Shown here: in pieces, positions 45,944-55,203 of the stretch
How positions within the stretch are numbered: position 1 is the first letter of the stretch
Layout: the number at the start of each line of letters is the position of its first letter
Source of the DNA: Roseicella frigidaeris
GTDB taxonomy: Bacteria; Pseudomonadota; Alphaproteobacteria; Acetobacterales; Acetobacteraceae
Assembly: GCF_003258945.1 (NCBI RefSeq)
Contig: NZ_QLIX01000003.1
Coordinates: 1-64,000 of the forward strand
Length of the DNA: 64,000 nucleotides
Direction of reading: 5' to 3'
The notes under the pieces: generated by a model
The model's input: only the letters and a program-made list of their open reading frames with translations
Told to the model about the DNA's origin: nothing
Database searches by the model: none
Position numbers and translations under genes: made by a program

Positions 45944-48870
45944 TCCGCCGCCTGGAGCTGCATCTGCTGCGCATAGTCCTCGAGCGGGGCGCAGGTGCAG
46001 ACCAGGTTGCGGTCGCCATGGACATTGTCCACGCGCTTCACCGGCGGCCAGAATTTGTGCCCCCGCACGAAGGGCAGCGGGAAGGCCGCCTGCTCGCGGC
46101 TGTAGGGATGCGACCAGTCCGCCGCCATGACCTCGGCCGCGGTGTGCGGCGCGTTCTTCAGCGGGTTGTCCGCCCTGTCGGCGCGGCCCTGCTCCACCGC
46201 CCGGATCTCGGCGCGGATGGCGATCATGGCGTCGCAGAAGCGGTCCAGCTCCTCCTTCGGCTCGCTCTCGGTCGGCTCGACCATCAGCGTGCCGGGCACC
46301 GGCCAGGACATGGTGGGCGCGTGGTAGCCGTAATCCTGCAGCCGCTTGGCGATGTCCTCGACCAGCACGCCGCCCCCCTGCTGGAAGCCGCGGCAGTCGA
46401 GGATGCATTCATGCGCCACCATCCCCCGCTGGCCGCGATAGAGCACCGGGAAATGCCCCTCCAGCCGCCGCGCCACGTAATTGGCGCTGAGGATGGCGAC
46501 CGCGGTCGCCCGCCGCAGCCCCTCGGCGCCCATCATGCGGATATAGGCGTAGGAGATGGGCAGGATGGAGGCCGAGCCGAAGGGCGCGGCCGCGACCGGG
46601 CCATAGCCCGTCGCCGGCCCCGCCTCGGCCAGCAGCGGGTGGTTGGGCAGGTGCGGCGCCAGATGCGCCGCGACGCCGATCGGCCCGATGCCCGGGCCGC
46701 CGCCGCCATGCGGGATGCAGAAGGTCTTGTGCAGGTTCAGGTGGCAGACATCGGCGCCGATCGCCGCCGGGCTGGTCAGCCCGACCTGCGCATTCATGTT
46801 GGCGCCGTCCATGTAGACTTGGCCGCCATGGGCATGGACCAGCTCGCAGATGCCGCGGATCTCCTCCTCGAACACGCCATGCGTGCTCGGATAGGTGATC
46901 ATCAGCGCCGCCAGCCGCGCCGAATGCTGCTCGGCCTTCGCCCGCAGATCGGCGAGGTCGACATTGCCCTCCCGGTCGCAGCCGACGACGACCACCTTCA
47001 TCCCGGCCATCACCGCGCTCGCCGGGTTGGTGCCATGCGCCGAGGCGGGGATGAGGCAGACATCCCGCTCCGTCTCGCCCCGCGCCCGGTGCCAGGCGCG
47101 GATCGCCAGCAGCCCGGCATATTCGCCCTGGCTGCCGGCATTCGGCTGCACGGAGACGGCGGCGAAGCCGGTGACGGCGCAGAGCCAGGATTGCAGCCGG
47201 CGGATCATCTCGAGATACCCCTCGGCCTGGTCCGCCGGGGCGAAGGGATGGATCTCGGCGAAGCCCGGGAAGGTGATCGGGATCATCTCCGCGGTCGCGT
47301 TCAGCTTCATCGTGCAGGAGCCGAGCGGGATCATGCTGCGGTTCAGCGCGACGTCCTTGTCCTCCAGCCGCTTCAGGTAGCGGAGCATCGCATGCTCGCT
47401 ATGGTGGCTGTTGAACACCTCGGCCGCGCAGAAGCCGCTCTGGCGGAGGAGCGAGGCCGGGATGCCGCCCTCGGGCGCGATGCCGTCCAGCGCGCCGCCG
47501 CCGAGCAGCGCCGCGAGCGTCGCCAGCTCGGCGCGGGTGACGGTCTCGTCGAGGGCGAGGCAGACCAGCCCGCCCTCCCGGCGCAGGTTGAAGCCCTGCG
47601 CCAGCGCCGCCTCCACCAGCGACCCGGCGCGCTCCCCCGCCTCGATGGCGATGGTGTCGAAGACGGCGTCGTGGCGCAGCGCGAAGCCGCCCCGCCGCGC
47701 TGCGCCGGCGAGCAGCCGCGCCTGCAACGCGACCCGCCCGGCGATGCGCCTCAACCCGTCCGGCCCGTGCCAGACGGCGTACATGCTGGCCATCACCGCC
47801 AGCAGCACCTGCGCGGTGCAGATGTTCGAGGTCGCCTTCTCGCGCCGGATATGCTGCTCGCGCGTCTGCAGGGCGAGGCGCATGGCCGGGCTGCCGGCGG
47901 CATCGACCGAGACGCCGACGAGGCGGCCCGGCAGCAGCCGCTTCAGCCCGTCCTTCACCGCCATATAGGCGGCATGCGGCCCGCCATAGCCGAGCGGCAC
48001 GCCGAAGCGCTGGGTGCTGCCCACCACCACATCGGCGCCCATCTCGCCGGGCGGCGTCAGCAGGCAGAGGGCGAGCGGGTCGGCGGCGACGATGGCGAGG
48101 CCGCCGGCGTCATGCGCCGCGGCGATCTCGGGCGCCAGGTCCCGCACCTCGCCGGTGGTGCCGGGATATTGCAGCAGCACGGCGAAGGGCTTGTCCGCCT
48201 TCGCACGCGCTGCGATCTCGGCCGGCGGGGCGACCACCACCTCGATGCCGACCGGCTCCGCGCGCGTCCGCACCACGGCCAGGGTCTGCGGATGCAGGTC
48301 GGCGGCGGCGAGCAGGATGCGGCCCTTGGCCTTGTGCGCGGCATGCGCCAGCGCCACCGCCTCGGCCGCCGCCGTCGCCTCGTCGAGCAGCGAGGCATTG
48401 GCGACCGGCAGGCCGGTGAGGTCGGCCACCAGGGTCTGGAAATTCACCAGCGCCTCGAGCCGCCCCTGGGCGATCTCCGCCTGGTAGGGCGTGTAGGCGG
48501 TGTACCAGCCGGGATTCTCCAGCACGTTGCGCAGGATCACCGGCGGCACATGGGTGTTGTGGTAGCCGAGGCCGATGAGCGACTTCACGCGGCGGTTCCG
48601 CTCCGACAGCGCCCGCAACTCGGCGATCGCCTCGGCCTCGGTCGCCGGCGGCGGCAGGGCCGAGAGATCGGCGCCGGCGATCGCCGCCGGCACGGTGCGC
48701 GCGGCCAGCGCCTCCAGGCTCGGCACCCCGACCACCTGCAGCATGGCGGCGATGTCCTCGGGGCCGGGCCCGATATGGCGGCGGGCGAACTCGCCCCCAT
48801 CCTCGAGCGCCGCGAGGGCGTCGAGCGGCGCCCTCTCCGCCGTCCTCCCGTCCGGGGTGCCGAGGCTCAT
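45940..48870 (-). CDS. gcvP: Glycine dehydrogenase (aminomethyl-transferring), P protein
   Basis: PLP enzyme of 976 residues that decarboxylates glycine and passes the aminomethyl group to the lipoyl H protein. The homodimeric single-chain form is shown by both halves: [19 protein letters not shown] and [18 protein letters not shown] in the first; [12 protein letters not shown] and the PLP lysine in [16 protein letters not shown] in the second. ATG 48870 overlaps the gcvH stop (ATGA) and the end overlaps the NUDIX start. Together with gcvT and gcvH it feeds one-carbon units to folate. Confidence 0.96.
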   Translation of the reverse strand: MSLGTPDGRTAERAPLDALAALEDGGEFARRHIGPGPEDIAAMLQVVGVPSLEALAARTVPAAIAGADLSALPPPATEAEAIAELRALSERNRRVKSLIGLGYHNTHVPPVILRNVLENPGWYTAYTPYQAEIAQGRLEALVNFQTLVADLTGLPVANASLLDEATAAAEAVALAHAAHKAKGRILLAAADLHPQTLAVVRTRAEPVGIEVVVAPPAEIAARAKADKPFAVLLQYPGTTGEVRDLAPEIAAAHDAGGLAIVAADPLALCLLTPPGEMGADVVVGSTQRFGVPLGYGGPHAAYMAVKDGLKRLLPGRLVGVSVDAAGSPAMRLALQTREQHIRREKATSNICTAQVLLAVMASMYAVWHGPDGLRRIAGRVALQARLLAGAARRGGFALRHDAVFDTIAIEAGERAGSLVEAALAQGFNLRREGGLVCLALDETVTRAELATLAALLGGGALDGIAPEGGIPASLLRQSGFCAAEVFNSHHSEHAMLRYLKRLEDKDVALNRSMIPLGSCTMKLNATAEMIPITFPGFAEIHPFAPADQAEGYLEMIRRLQSWLCAVTGFAAVSVQPNAGSQGEYAGLLAIRAWHRARGETERDVCLIPASAHGTNPASAVMAGMKVVVVGCDREGNVDLADLRAKAEQHSARLAALMITYPSTHGVFEEEIRGICELVHAHGGQVYMDGANMNAQVGLTSPAAIGADVCHLNLHKTFCIPHGGGGPGIGPIGVAAHLAPHLPNHPLLAEAGPATGYGPVAAAPFGSASILPISYAYIRMMGAEGLRRATAVAILSANYVARRLEGHFPVLYRGQRGMVAHECILDCRGFQQGGGVLVEDIAKRLQDYGYHAPTMSWPVPGTLMVEPTESEPKEELDRFCDAMIAIRAEIRAVEQGRADRADNPLKNAPHTAAEVMAADWSHPYSREQAAFPLPFVRGHKFWPPVKRVDNVHGDRNLVCTCAPLEDYAQQMQLQAAE

Positions 48871-49244
48871 GCCTCGCTCTCCACGAAGCGGGCATAGGCC
48901 GCCTCGTCCAGCAGCGCCGCGATCTCGGCCGGGTCCTTCGGCTCGAGCTTGAAGAACCAGCCCTGGCCGACGGGGTCCTGGTTGATCAGCGCCGGATCCT
49001 CGGCGAGGGCGGCGTTCACCTCCACCACCCGGCCGGCGATCGGGGCATAGACGTCGGAGGCGGCCTTCACGCTCTCCACCACCGCGCAGGCCTCGCCCGC
49101 CGCGACCTCGCGGCCCACCTCCGGCAGCTCGACGAAGACGACGTCGCCGAGCGCGTTCTGCGCATGGTCGGTGATGCCGATCACCGCGGCGTCGCCGTCC
49201 TGGCGCACCCATTCATGGTCCTTGGTGAATTTCAGCTCGGACAT
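48867..49244 (-). CDS. gcvH: Glycine cleavage system H protein
   Basis: Lipoyl carrier of 125 residues. The family signature includes FTKDHEWV at the start and the lipoylation site [18 protein letters not shown], with the modified lysine near residue 60. GWFFKLE near the end is typical. It shuttles the aminomethyl group between P, T and L proteins. ATG 49244 has GGAGAGCCGCTCC upstream. It lies 16 bp after gcvT. Confidence 0.96.
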   Translation of the reverse strand: MSELKFTKDHEWVRQDGDAAVIGITDHAQNALGDVVFVELPEVGREVAAGEACAVVESVKAASDVYAPIAGRVVEVNAALAEDPALINQDPVGQGWFFKLEPKDPAEIAALLDEAAYARFVESEA

Positions 49245-49260
49245 GGAGCGGCTCTCCGGA

Positions 49261-50367
49261 TCAGCGCTTGTAGCGATGGGGACAGAAGGGGGTGGGGGCG
49301 ATGCGGGCCGGCAGGGCCTTGCCGCGCACCATCAGATCGAGCGCCGTGCCGTCCTCGGCCTGGGCGCGGGCGACATAGCCCATGGCGATCGGGGCATTCA
49401 GCGAGGGGCCGAAGCCGCCGGAGGTCACCTCGCCCACCGGGCTGCCATCGGCGGCCTGGATCGGGGTATGGGCGCGGGCCGGCTGCCGCCCCTCCGGCCG
49501 CAGGCCGACGCGCAGCCGGGCCGGGCCATCGGCCAGCTCCTGCCGCACCCGCGCGGCGCCGGGAAAATCCCAGGCCATGCGCCGGCGCTTGCCGATCGAC
49601 CAGGTGAGGGCCGCCTCCACCGGGCTGGTCGTCTCGTCGATATCGTTGCCGTAGAGGCAAAGCCCGGCCTCCAGCCGCAGCGAATCGCGGGCGCCGAGCC
49701 CGGCCGGCTGCACCCCCGGCTGCTCCAGCAGCCGCCGCGCCAGCGCCTCGGCCCGGTCGGCGGCGACGCTGATCTCGACCCCGTCCTCGCCGGTATAGCC
49801 GGAGCGCGAGGCGAGCACCGGGATGCCGCCGATCTCGGCCTCGGCCACCCCCATGAAGGAGAGGGCGGCGAGGGCCGGGGCGAGGCGGTCCAGCAGCCCG
49901 GCGACGGCCGGGCCCTGCAGGGCGAGCAGGGCGCGCTCGGGCAGCGGGCGCAGGGTGACGCCGGCCGGCAGGGCGGCCTCGATCAGCGGGAAATCCACCG
50001 CCTTGCGGCTGGCATTGACGACGAGGAACAGCCGGTCGCCGAGATTGGCCACCATGAAGTCATCGAAGATGCCGCCCGCCTCGGTGGTCAGCAGGCCGTA
50101 GCGCTGGCGGCCGGGCTTCAGCCCCTGGATGTCGGCCGGCGTCACCCGCTCCAGCGCCGCCGCGGCGCCCTCGCCCCGCAGCTCCGCCTGGCCCATATGC
50201 GAGACGTCGAAGAGCGAGGCGGCGCTGCGGCAGTGCAGGTGCTCGGCCATGATGCCGGCCGGGTACTGCACCGGCATGGCATAGCCGGCGAAGCCCACCA
50301 TGCGCCCGCCGAGCGCGCGATGCAGGCCGCCGAGCGGCGTTTCCAACAATGTCTCCGATTCCGCCAC
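49261..50367 (-). CDS. gcvT: Aminomethyltransferase, T protein
   Basis: Folate-dependent transferase of 368 residues releasing ammonia and 5,10-methylenetetrahydrofolate. Recognisable parts are [38 protein letters not shown], the folate-site [15 protein letters not shown] and the C-terminal [24 protein letters not shown] 50367 is chosen for GGGGGA just upstream; GTG 50382 is an alternative. It is the first gene of the glycine operon, 45 bp after the riboswitch. Confidence 0.95.
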   Translation of the reverse strand: MAESETLLETPLGGLHRALGGRMVGFAGYAMPVQYPAGIMAEHLHCRSAASLFDVSHMGQAELRGEGAAAALERVTPADIQGLKPGRQRYGLLTTEAGGIFDDFMVANLGDRLFLVVNASRKAVDFPLIEAALPAGVTLRPLPERALLALQGPAVAGLLDRLAPALAALSFMGVAEAEIGGIPVLASRSGYTGEDGVEISVAADRAEALARRLLEQPGVQPAGLGARDSLRLEAGLCLYGNDIDETTSPVEAALTWSIGKRRRMAWDFPGAARVRQELADGPARLRVGLRPEGRQPARAHTPIQAADGSPVGEVTSGGFGPSLNAPIAMGYVARAQAEDGTALDLMVRGKALPARIAPTPFCPHRYKR

Positions 50368-50411
50368 GGTTCCCCCTGCCACGGCTGCGTGGCGCGAGTT
50401 GCTGCTCCGTG

Positions 50412-50625
50412 GCCCCCCTCTGTCCGGTGACCTGAGAGATTCGGCCGGCTGGCTTGCGGCCTTACTCCGTCGGTGCCGGCCGCCCTGCGGCAGCCAGGCT
50501 TTCCAGAGGCCCCTTCCCCGCGCGGCCCTTCTGCCTGAGCGTTTCCGGGGGCCGGTTGCGCCTTCGGCGGGGCGGCCGCCCGGCCGTCACGGCCGGATGC
50601 CACCCTCTCTCCCGCGCGGGATCAG
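50412..50625 (-). promoter_or_regulatory. Tandem glycine riboswitch
   Basis: Read on the minus strand, the gcvT leader holds two glycine aptamers in series. The first contains GGGAGAGAGGG, the CGCCGAAGGCGCAACC core and GGAAACGCTCAGGCA. The second contains CTCTGGAAAGCC, the CGACGGAGTAAGGCC core, GAATCTCTCAGG and CACCGGACAGAGGGG. These sequences and their order match the known class. Glycine binding should switch on gcvT-gcvH-gcvP-NUDIX. No separate terminator hairpin is clear; the second aptamer ends about 45 bp before the GTG, so control may act on translation. Confidence 0.93.
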
Positions 50626-50722
50626 CGGGAGCGTCCGGTCTAACCCGGCGCCCCCCCCGGCGCAACCGCGCCGCACGGCGGCGCCTGAGGTTCAGGCCCA
50701 CCCATCGAAGCCCTCGCCCCCC

Positions 50723-50824
50723 CGTTGCCCTGCCGCGGCCTCGCCGCGGCAGGCTGTGACGCCCCCTCGGCCAGGAGGGACATCCCGGCCCCCCCCGCGA
50801 AGACGCGCGGCGGCGTCGCGGGGA
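50723..50824. repeat. Intergenic repeat family 2, copy B
   Basis: About 100 bp aligning with 13764-13863. It begins CGTTGCCCTG, contains a perfect hairpin TGCCGCGGC-ctc-GCCGCGGCA (about 50731-50751), and ends in a GACGCnnGCGGCGTCGCGG-type second hairpin shortly after the lipoprotein stop. It fills the gap between the glycine riboswitch and that gene. Confidence 0.6.
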
Positions 50825-50830
50825 CATGAA

Positions 50831-51376
50831 TCAGCGCGGCCCGCGCCGGCGGTTGAGGGCGAGATCCTCCGGCGTCAGGTCGAAGGAGACGTAGACGCGG
50901 TAATCCGTGCCGCGGCGCCCCTCCCCCACCGGCAGGGTGAGGCTGACCGGCGCGCTCTCGGCGTTGGTCCGCGTCTCGTTGCGGGCGAAGAGGATGCGGT
51001 CGACGAAGCTGTGCCGGGCCAGGATCCGCTCGTCCCGGGCATCGACCACGGCGACGAACCAGGGCAGGTCGACCACCCGCCCCTCGGTGCCGGCGCCGCG
51101 CTCGACGGTGAAATTGGCGCTCAACGTGACATCGATGCTGCGATTCTTGTTGCCCGGGTTGCAGCCGCCGCTGATCCCGGCCAGCCGCGCATCCCATTCC
51201 AGGGTCGTCAGGTCGCGCACCGCGCCGGGGCGGTAGCGGGTGAGGTCGGCGCCCTCCCCCAGGATGCCCGGCCGCGGACAGGCCACCGGCAGCCGCTGAT
51301 TGCTCGTATCCCCGCACCCCGAAAGCGCCAGGGCCGCCATGGCGCCCATGGCCCCCAGGACAAACCGCACCCGCAT
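50831..51376 (-). CDS. Hypothetical lipoprotein
   Basis: About 181 residues. The first 20 residues are a lipoprotein signal with lipobox LSGC (Cys near residue 21). The mature part is beta-rich with PVACPRPGILGEGADLTRY, VSLTLPVGEGRRGTDYRVYVSFDLT and no catalytic motif I can identify. ATG 51376 is preferred over ATG 51382 because GGGGGA is eight bases upstream. It is divergent from ispH. I do not recognise the family. Confidence 0.8.
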   Translation of the reverse strand: MRVRFVLGAMGAMAALALSGCGDTSNQRLPVACPRPGILGEGADLTRYRPGAVRDLTTLEWDARLAGISGGCNPGNKNRSIDVTLSANFTVERGAGTEGRVVDLPWFVAVVDARDERILARHSFVDRILFARNETRTNAESAPVSLTLPVGEGRRGTDYRVYVSFDLTPEDLALNRRRGPR

Positions 51377-51499
51377 CCCCATCTTCCCCCTTGAGCCCAA
51401 AGCCGCGCTGGCTAGTGTGCGCCACTGGACAATACCAGACGCACCCTGCCCGCCGGCCGGCCGGCACGGCAACCCGTGGCCCGCGAGCGAACCCAGCCC

Positions 51500-52483
51500 A
51501 TGCACCAGACCACCACCGCACGCCCCAGCGACGCCGGCGGCAAGCCCCGCCTCAACGTCCTGCTGGCTGGCCCGCGCGGCTTCTGCGCCGGCGTGGATCG
51601 CGCCATCAAGATCGTCGAGGAGGCGATCCGCCGCTACGGCGCGCCTGTCTACGTCCGGCACGAGATCGTACACAACCGCTACGTCGTCGAGAGCCTGGAG
51701 CGCCAGGGGGCGATCTTCGTCGAGGAGCTGGACGAGGTGCCGGACGACGCGCCGGTGGTCTTCAGCGCCCATGGCGTGCCGAAATCGGTCCCCGCCGAGG
51801 CGAGCCGGCGCAACCTCTTCTATCTCGACGCCACCTGCCCGCTGGTCAGCAAGGTGCACCGGGAGGCGGAGCAGCATTTCTCCCGCGGCCGCCACATCCT
51901 GCTGATCGGCCATGCCGGCCATCCGGAGGTGGTGGGCACCATGGGGCAGCTCCCCCAGGGCACGGTGACGCTGGTCGAGGACGAGGAGCAGGCGCGCAGC
52001 GTCGCGGTGCCGACGGAGCGCCCGCTCGCCTTCATCACCCAGACCACCCTCTCGGTCGACGACACCGCCGGCATCGTCGCGGCGCTGCGCCAGCGCTTCC
52101 CGGCGATCCACGCCCCGGCCAAGGAGGATATCTGCTACGCCACCACCAACCGCCAGGCGGCGGTGAAGGCGATCGCCCCACGGGCGGAGCTGATGGTGGT
52201 GGTCGGCGCGCCCAATTCCTCGAACTCGCTGCGGCTGGTCGAGGTGGCGAAGCGGGCCGGCTGCCCGCGCGCCCTCATGGTCCAGCGCGGCCGCGACCTC
52301 GACCCCACGCTCGCCGCCGGGCTCGGCACCGTCGGCATCACCGCCGGGGCCAGCGCGCCGGAGGTGCTGGTCGAGGAGGTGCTGACCCGGCTCTCCGAGC
52401 ATTTCGAGATCGTCATCGAGGAGGTGGTGGTGGCCGAGGAGCGCATCACCTTCAAGCTGCCCTCCGGCCTGCAGCACGCCTGA
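51500..52483 (+). CDS. ispH: 4-hydroxy-3-methylbut-2-enyl diphosphate reductase
   Basis: Last enzyme of the MEP isoprenoid pathway, 327 residues from ATG 51500. The iron-sulfur cysteines are in [24 protein letters not shown] and [11 protein letters not shown], and HEIVHN, the GHAGHPEV loop and [13 protein letters not shown] are conserved. GTG 51476 would add eight residues with no better ribosome binding site. It is followed by thrB after 77 bp. Confidence 0.95.
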   Translation: MHQTTTARPSDAGGKPRLNVLLAGPRGFCAGVDRAIKIVEEAIRRYGAPVYVRHEIVHNRYVVESLERQGAIFVEELDEVPDDAPVVFSAHGVPKSVPAEASRRNLFYLDATCPLVSKVHREAEQHFSRGRHILLIGHAGHPEVVGTMGQLPQGTVTLVEDEEQARSVAVPTERPLAFITQTTLSVDDTAGIVAALRQRFPAIHAPAKEDICYATTNRQAAVKAIAPRAELMVVVGAPNSSNSLRLVEVAKRAGCPRALMVQRGRDLDPTLAAGLGTVGITAGASAPEVLVEEVLTRLSEHFEIVIEEVVVAEERITFKLPSGLQHA

Positions 52484-52560
52484 CGGCCGGCGCCGCGCCG
52501 GCGCGGAGGAGCGGGGCGGGGGCATTCCGCCCGCGGGGCGATCCGCTGTAGAAGCCCCGC

Positions 52561-53541
52561 ATGGCCGTCTACACCGAAGTCACCGACGAGGCGCTGCGCG
52601 CCTTCCTCGCCGATTATGCCCTCGGCGAGCTGCTCGCCTTCCGCGGCATCGCCGAGGGCGTGGAGAACTCGAATTACGCGCTGAAGACCGCGGCGGGCGA
52701 CTTCATCCTGACCCTCTACGAGAAGCGGGTCGATCCGCGCGAGCTGCCCTGGTTCCTCGCCCTGATGGAGCATCTGGCGGCGCGCGGCATCGGCTGCCCG
52801 CTGCCGGTGAAGGCGACGGACGGGCTGGCGCTCCGCAGCCTGGCGGGCCGGCCGGCGGCGATCTGCACCTTCCTCCCCGGCCTCTGGCCGCGCCGCGTGC
52901 GGCCGGAGCATTGCGCGCCGCTCGGCGGGGCGCTGGCGCGGCTGCACCTGGCGGGGGCGGATTTCGCCGAGATGCGGCCGAACGGCCTCGGCCCCGAGGC
53001 CTGGGGGCCGCTGCTGGAGCGCTGCCGGCCGGGGGGCGATGCGGTGCAGCCGGGCCTGGTCGCCGAGCTGGACGCGGCGCTCGCCGGCATCCTGGCCGCC
53101 TGGCCGGCGACGGATACGCTGCCGCTCGGGCAGATCCATGCCGACCTCTTTCCCGACAACGTCTTCTTCCTCGACGGCGCGGATGGCCGCCCCTGCGTCT
53201 CCGGCCTGATCGACTTCTACTTCGCCTGCACCGACCTGCTGGCCTATGACATCGCGGTCTGCCTGAACGCCTGGTGCTTCGAGGCGGACGGCTCCTACAA
53301 CGTGACCCGGGCGCATGCGCTGCTCGCCGCCTATCAGCGGCTGCGGCCGCTCTCGGCGGCGGAGCGGGCGGCGCTGCCGGTGCTCTGCCGCGGCGCGGCG
53401 ATGCGCTTCCTGCTGACGCGGCTCTATGACTGGACGGCGACGCCGGCCGGGGCGCTGGTCACCCGCAAGGACCCGCTGGAATACCTGCGCAAGCTGCGCT
53501 TCTTCGCCCGCGCCGAGGGGCCCGCCTCCCTTGGCCTCTGA
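52561..53541 (+). CDS. thrB: Homoserine kinase, type II
   Basis: Cytosolic kinase of 326 residues for threonine synthesis, of the aminoglycoside-phosphotransferase-fold type found in alphaproteobacteria. Features are [21 protein letters not shown] at the N-terminal nucleotide region, the catalytic loop [13 protein letters not shown] and the metal-binding [17 protein letters not shown]. The 326-residue length is normal. The ispH-thrB-rnhA order is common in Rhodospirillales relatives, and rnhA starts inside its end. Confidence 0.95.
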   Translation: MAVYTEVTDEALRAFLADYALGELLAFRGIAEGVENSNYALKTAAGDFILTLYEKRVDPRELPWFLALMEHLAARGIGCPLPVKATDGLALRSLAGRPAAICTFLPGLWPRRVRPEHCAPLGGALARLHLAGADFAEMRPNGLGPEAWGPLLERCRPGGDAVQPGLVAELDAALAGILAAWPATDTLPLGQIHADLFPDNVFFLDGADGRPCVSGLIDFYFACTDLLAYDIAVCLNAWCFEADGSYNVTRAHALLAAYQRLRPLSAAERAALPVLCRGAAMRFLLTRLYDWTATPAGALVTRKDPLEYLRKLRFFARAEGPASLGL

Positions 53542-53995
53542 CGCCTTGGCCCCTGACGAGGCGGCGCCGGTCGAGATCTGGACCGATGGCGGCTGCAAGC
53601 CCAATCCCGGCCCCGGCGGCTGGGCGGCGATCCTGCGCTACGGCGCGGTGGAGCGGGAGCTCTCCGGCGGCGACCCGGCGACCACCAACAACCGCATGGA
53701 GCTGATGGCGGCGATCAGCGCGCTCGAGGCGCTGAAGCGGCCGCGCAAGGTTGTGCTGCACACCGACAGCGAATACGTGCGCAACGGCATCAGCCGCTGG
53801 ATCAACGGCTGGGTGCGCAACAACTGGCGCAACGCGGCGAAGGAGCCGGTGGCGAACATGGCGCTGTGGCAGCGCCTGCTGGCCGCGGCGAAGCCGCATG
53901 AGGTGGAGTGGCGCTGGGTGCGCGGCCATGCCGGCGACCCGATGAACGAGCGGGCGGACCGGCTGGCGACCGAGGCGCGGCTGCGGCTGGGCTAG
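53531..53995 (+). CDS. rnhA: Ribonuclease HI
   Basis: Nuclease of 154 residues that removes RNA from RNA-DNA hybrids. The four acidic active-site residues are in [16 protein letters not shown] (Asp), [10 protein letters not shown] (Glu), LHTDSEYV (Asp) and NERADRLAT (Asp). TTG 53531, overlapping the thrB end by 11 bp, gives a typical length; TTG 53546 is an alternative. The stop codon is in the stem of a long hairpin. Confidence 0.94.
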   Translation: MASDALAPDEAAPVEIWTDGGCKPNPGPGGWAAILRYGAVERELSGGDPATTNNRMELMAAISALEALKRPRKVVLHTDSEYVRNGISRWINGWVRNNWRNAAKEPVANMALWQRLLAAAKPHEVEWRWVRGHAGDPMNERADRLATEARLRLG

Positions 53996-54035
53996 GGCGC
54001 TTCCCGTGAACCGGTGTTCAGGGGAAGTGCCCTAG
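53992..54035. terminator. Long hairpin at the rnhA stop
   Basis: Arms 53992-54011 and 54016-54035 pair over 20 bp with one mismatch and one G-U, loop CGGT. It starts at the rnhA stop codon. The structure is far stronger than needed for a terminator and lacks a T-tract. Confidence 0.55.
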
Positions 54036-54097
54036 GCGCCCGGCGCCGCAGGCGGCAGAGTCGGCGCCTCGGTCCCGTGCGGTCAGGGGAGGTCGCC

Positions 54098-55084
54098 ATG
54101 CCACGATCCGTCAGCCGGCGCCTGGCGCTGGCCACGCCGTTGCTCGCGGCCCCCGCCGCGGGGGCCCGTGCCGAAGCCTTTCCGCAGCGCACCGTGACGA
54201 TCATCGTGCCCTCCGCCCCCGGCGGCACGCTCGATGCGGTCGCGCGCTTCTTCGCCCAGGCCATGGCCCCCGGCCTCGGCCGCAGCGTGGTCGTCGAGAA
54301 TGTCAGCGGCGCCGGTGGCCTGGTCGGCATGCAGCGCCTGGCGCGGGCGGAGCCGGATGGCCATACCCTGGCCTTCGGCAACATGGGCGTGATGGCGGTC
54401 GGCTACGTGCTCAACCCGGGCGGCGGCTTCGATCCGCGGCGCGACATGACGCCCCTCTCCCTCGTCGTCGACGTGCCGATGGTGCTGGCGGCCAGCCCGC
54501 GCGGCGGCATACGCACCCTGGCCGGGCTGCTGGACCACATCCGCCGGAGCGAGGGGCGGGTCAGCTTCGGCACCGCCGGGCTCGGCACGACCAGCCACCT
54601 GGCGCCAGGCTATCTCCTGCATCTCGTTGGGCTGAAGGCCACGCTGGTATCCTACCGCGGGTCCGGCCCGGCCATGAACGATCTCGCCGCCGGCGTGGTC
54701 GATGCCGTCATCGATCAGACCGTGACCATGATCCCGGCGCATCGCGGCGGCACGGCGGTTGCGCTGGCCGTGAGCGCGCCGCACCGGATCCCGCAGCTCC
54801 CCGAGGTGCCGACCTTCGCCGAGGCGGGGCTGCCGGGCTTCGACCTGGTGATCTGGAACGGCTTCGCCGGCCCGCCCGGCCTGCCGGCCCCCGTCACCGC
54901 CCGGCTGGCGGAGGCGCTGGAGGCGGCGCAGGGGGATGCTGGCCTGCAGGCCCGGCTGCAGGAGCTGGCGAGCAGCCCGTCGCCGCCGGCCGAACGCGGC
55001 CCGGCCGCGATGCAGGCCCGCATCGCGGCCGAGGTGACGAAATGGACGGCGATCATCCGCCAGTCCGGGGTGAACCGGGATTGA
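54098..55084 (+). CDS. Bug-family tripartite tricarboxylate transporter receptor
   Basis: Periplasmic solute-binding protein of 328 residues. A signal peptide ends near residue 25 (GARAEAFP). Family text includes VTIIVPSAPGGTLDAVARFFAQ, VVVENVSGAGGLVGMQRLARAEPDG, VSYRGSGPAMNDLAAGVVDA and PTFAEAGLPGFDLVIWNG. No TctA/TctB membrane genes adjoin it. ATG 54098 has GGGGAGG upstream. The ligand is probably a carboxylate. It resembles in family, but is not a copy of, the frameshifted receptor at 16519-17506. Confidence 0.9.
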   Translation: MPRSVSRRLALATPLLAAPAAGARAEAFPQRTVTIIVPSAPGGTLDAVARFFAQAMAPGLGRSVVVENVSGAGGLVGMQRLARAEPDGHTLAFGNMGVMAVGYVLNPGGGFDPRRDMTPLSLVVDVPMVLAASPRGGIRTLAGLLDHIRRSEGRVSFGTAGLGTTSHLAPGYLLHLVGLKATLVSYRGSGPAMNDLAAGVVDAVIDQTVTMIPAHRGGTAVALAVSAPHRIPQLPEVPTFAEAGLPGFDLVIWNGFAGPPGLPAPVTARLAEALEAAQGDAGLQARLQELASSPSPPAERGPAAMQARIAAEVTKWTAIIRQSGVNRD

Positions 55085-55092
55085 CCGGCTGG

Positions 55093-55180
55093 ACCATGAT
55101 CCGCTCCCGCAAGGTCGCGGACCCTGGTCTGGCGCGGTGTTGGGTCGCGTGAGTCACGCCTTTCGGTGGGTCCCCCTCCA
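55093..55180 (+). repeat. Intergenic repeat family 1, copy 2
   Basis: Begins eight bases after the Bug receptor stop and aligns with 20925-21020 for nearly its whole length. The central palindrome GCGTGAGTCACGC is at 55147-55159. It ends before the convergent TonB receptor stop. Confidence 0.75.
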
Positions 55181-55203
55181 GCGGCGCGCCGCCCGGGCCC
55201 GGC

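Noticed and set aside
44845-48897. A 1350-residue plus-strand open frame opposite gcvP
   Set aside because: Composition is Arg/His/Gly-rich without domains, while the minus strand encodes clear NUDIX and GcvP proteins.
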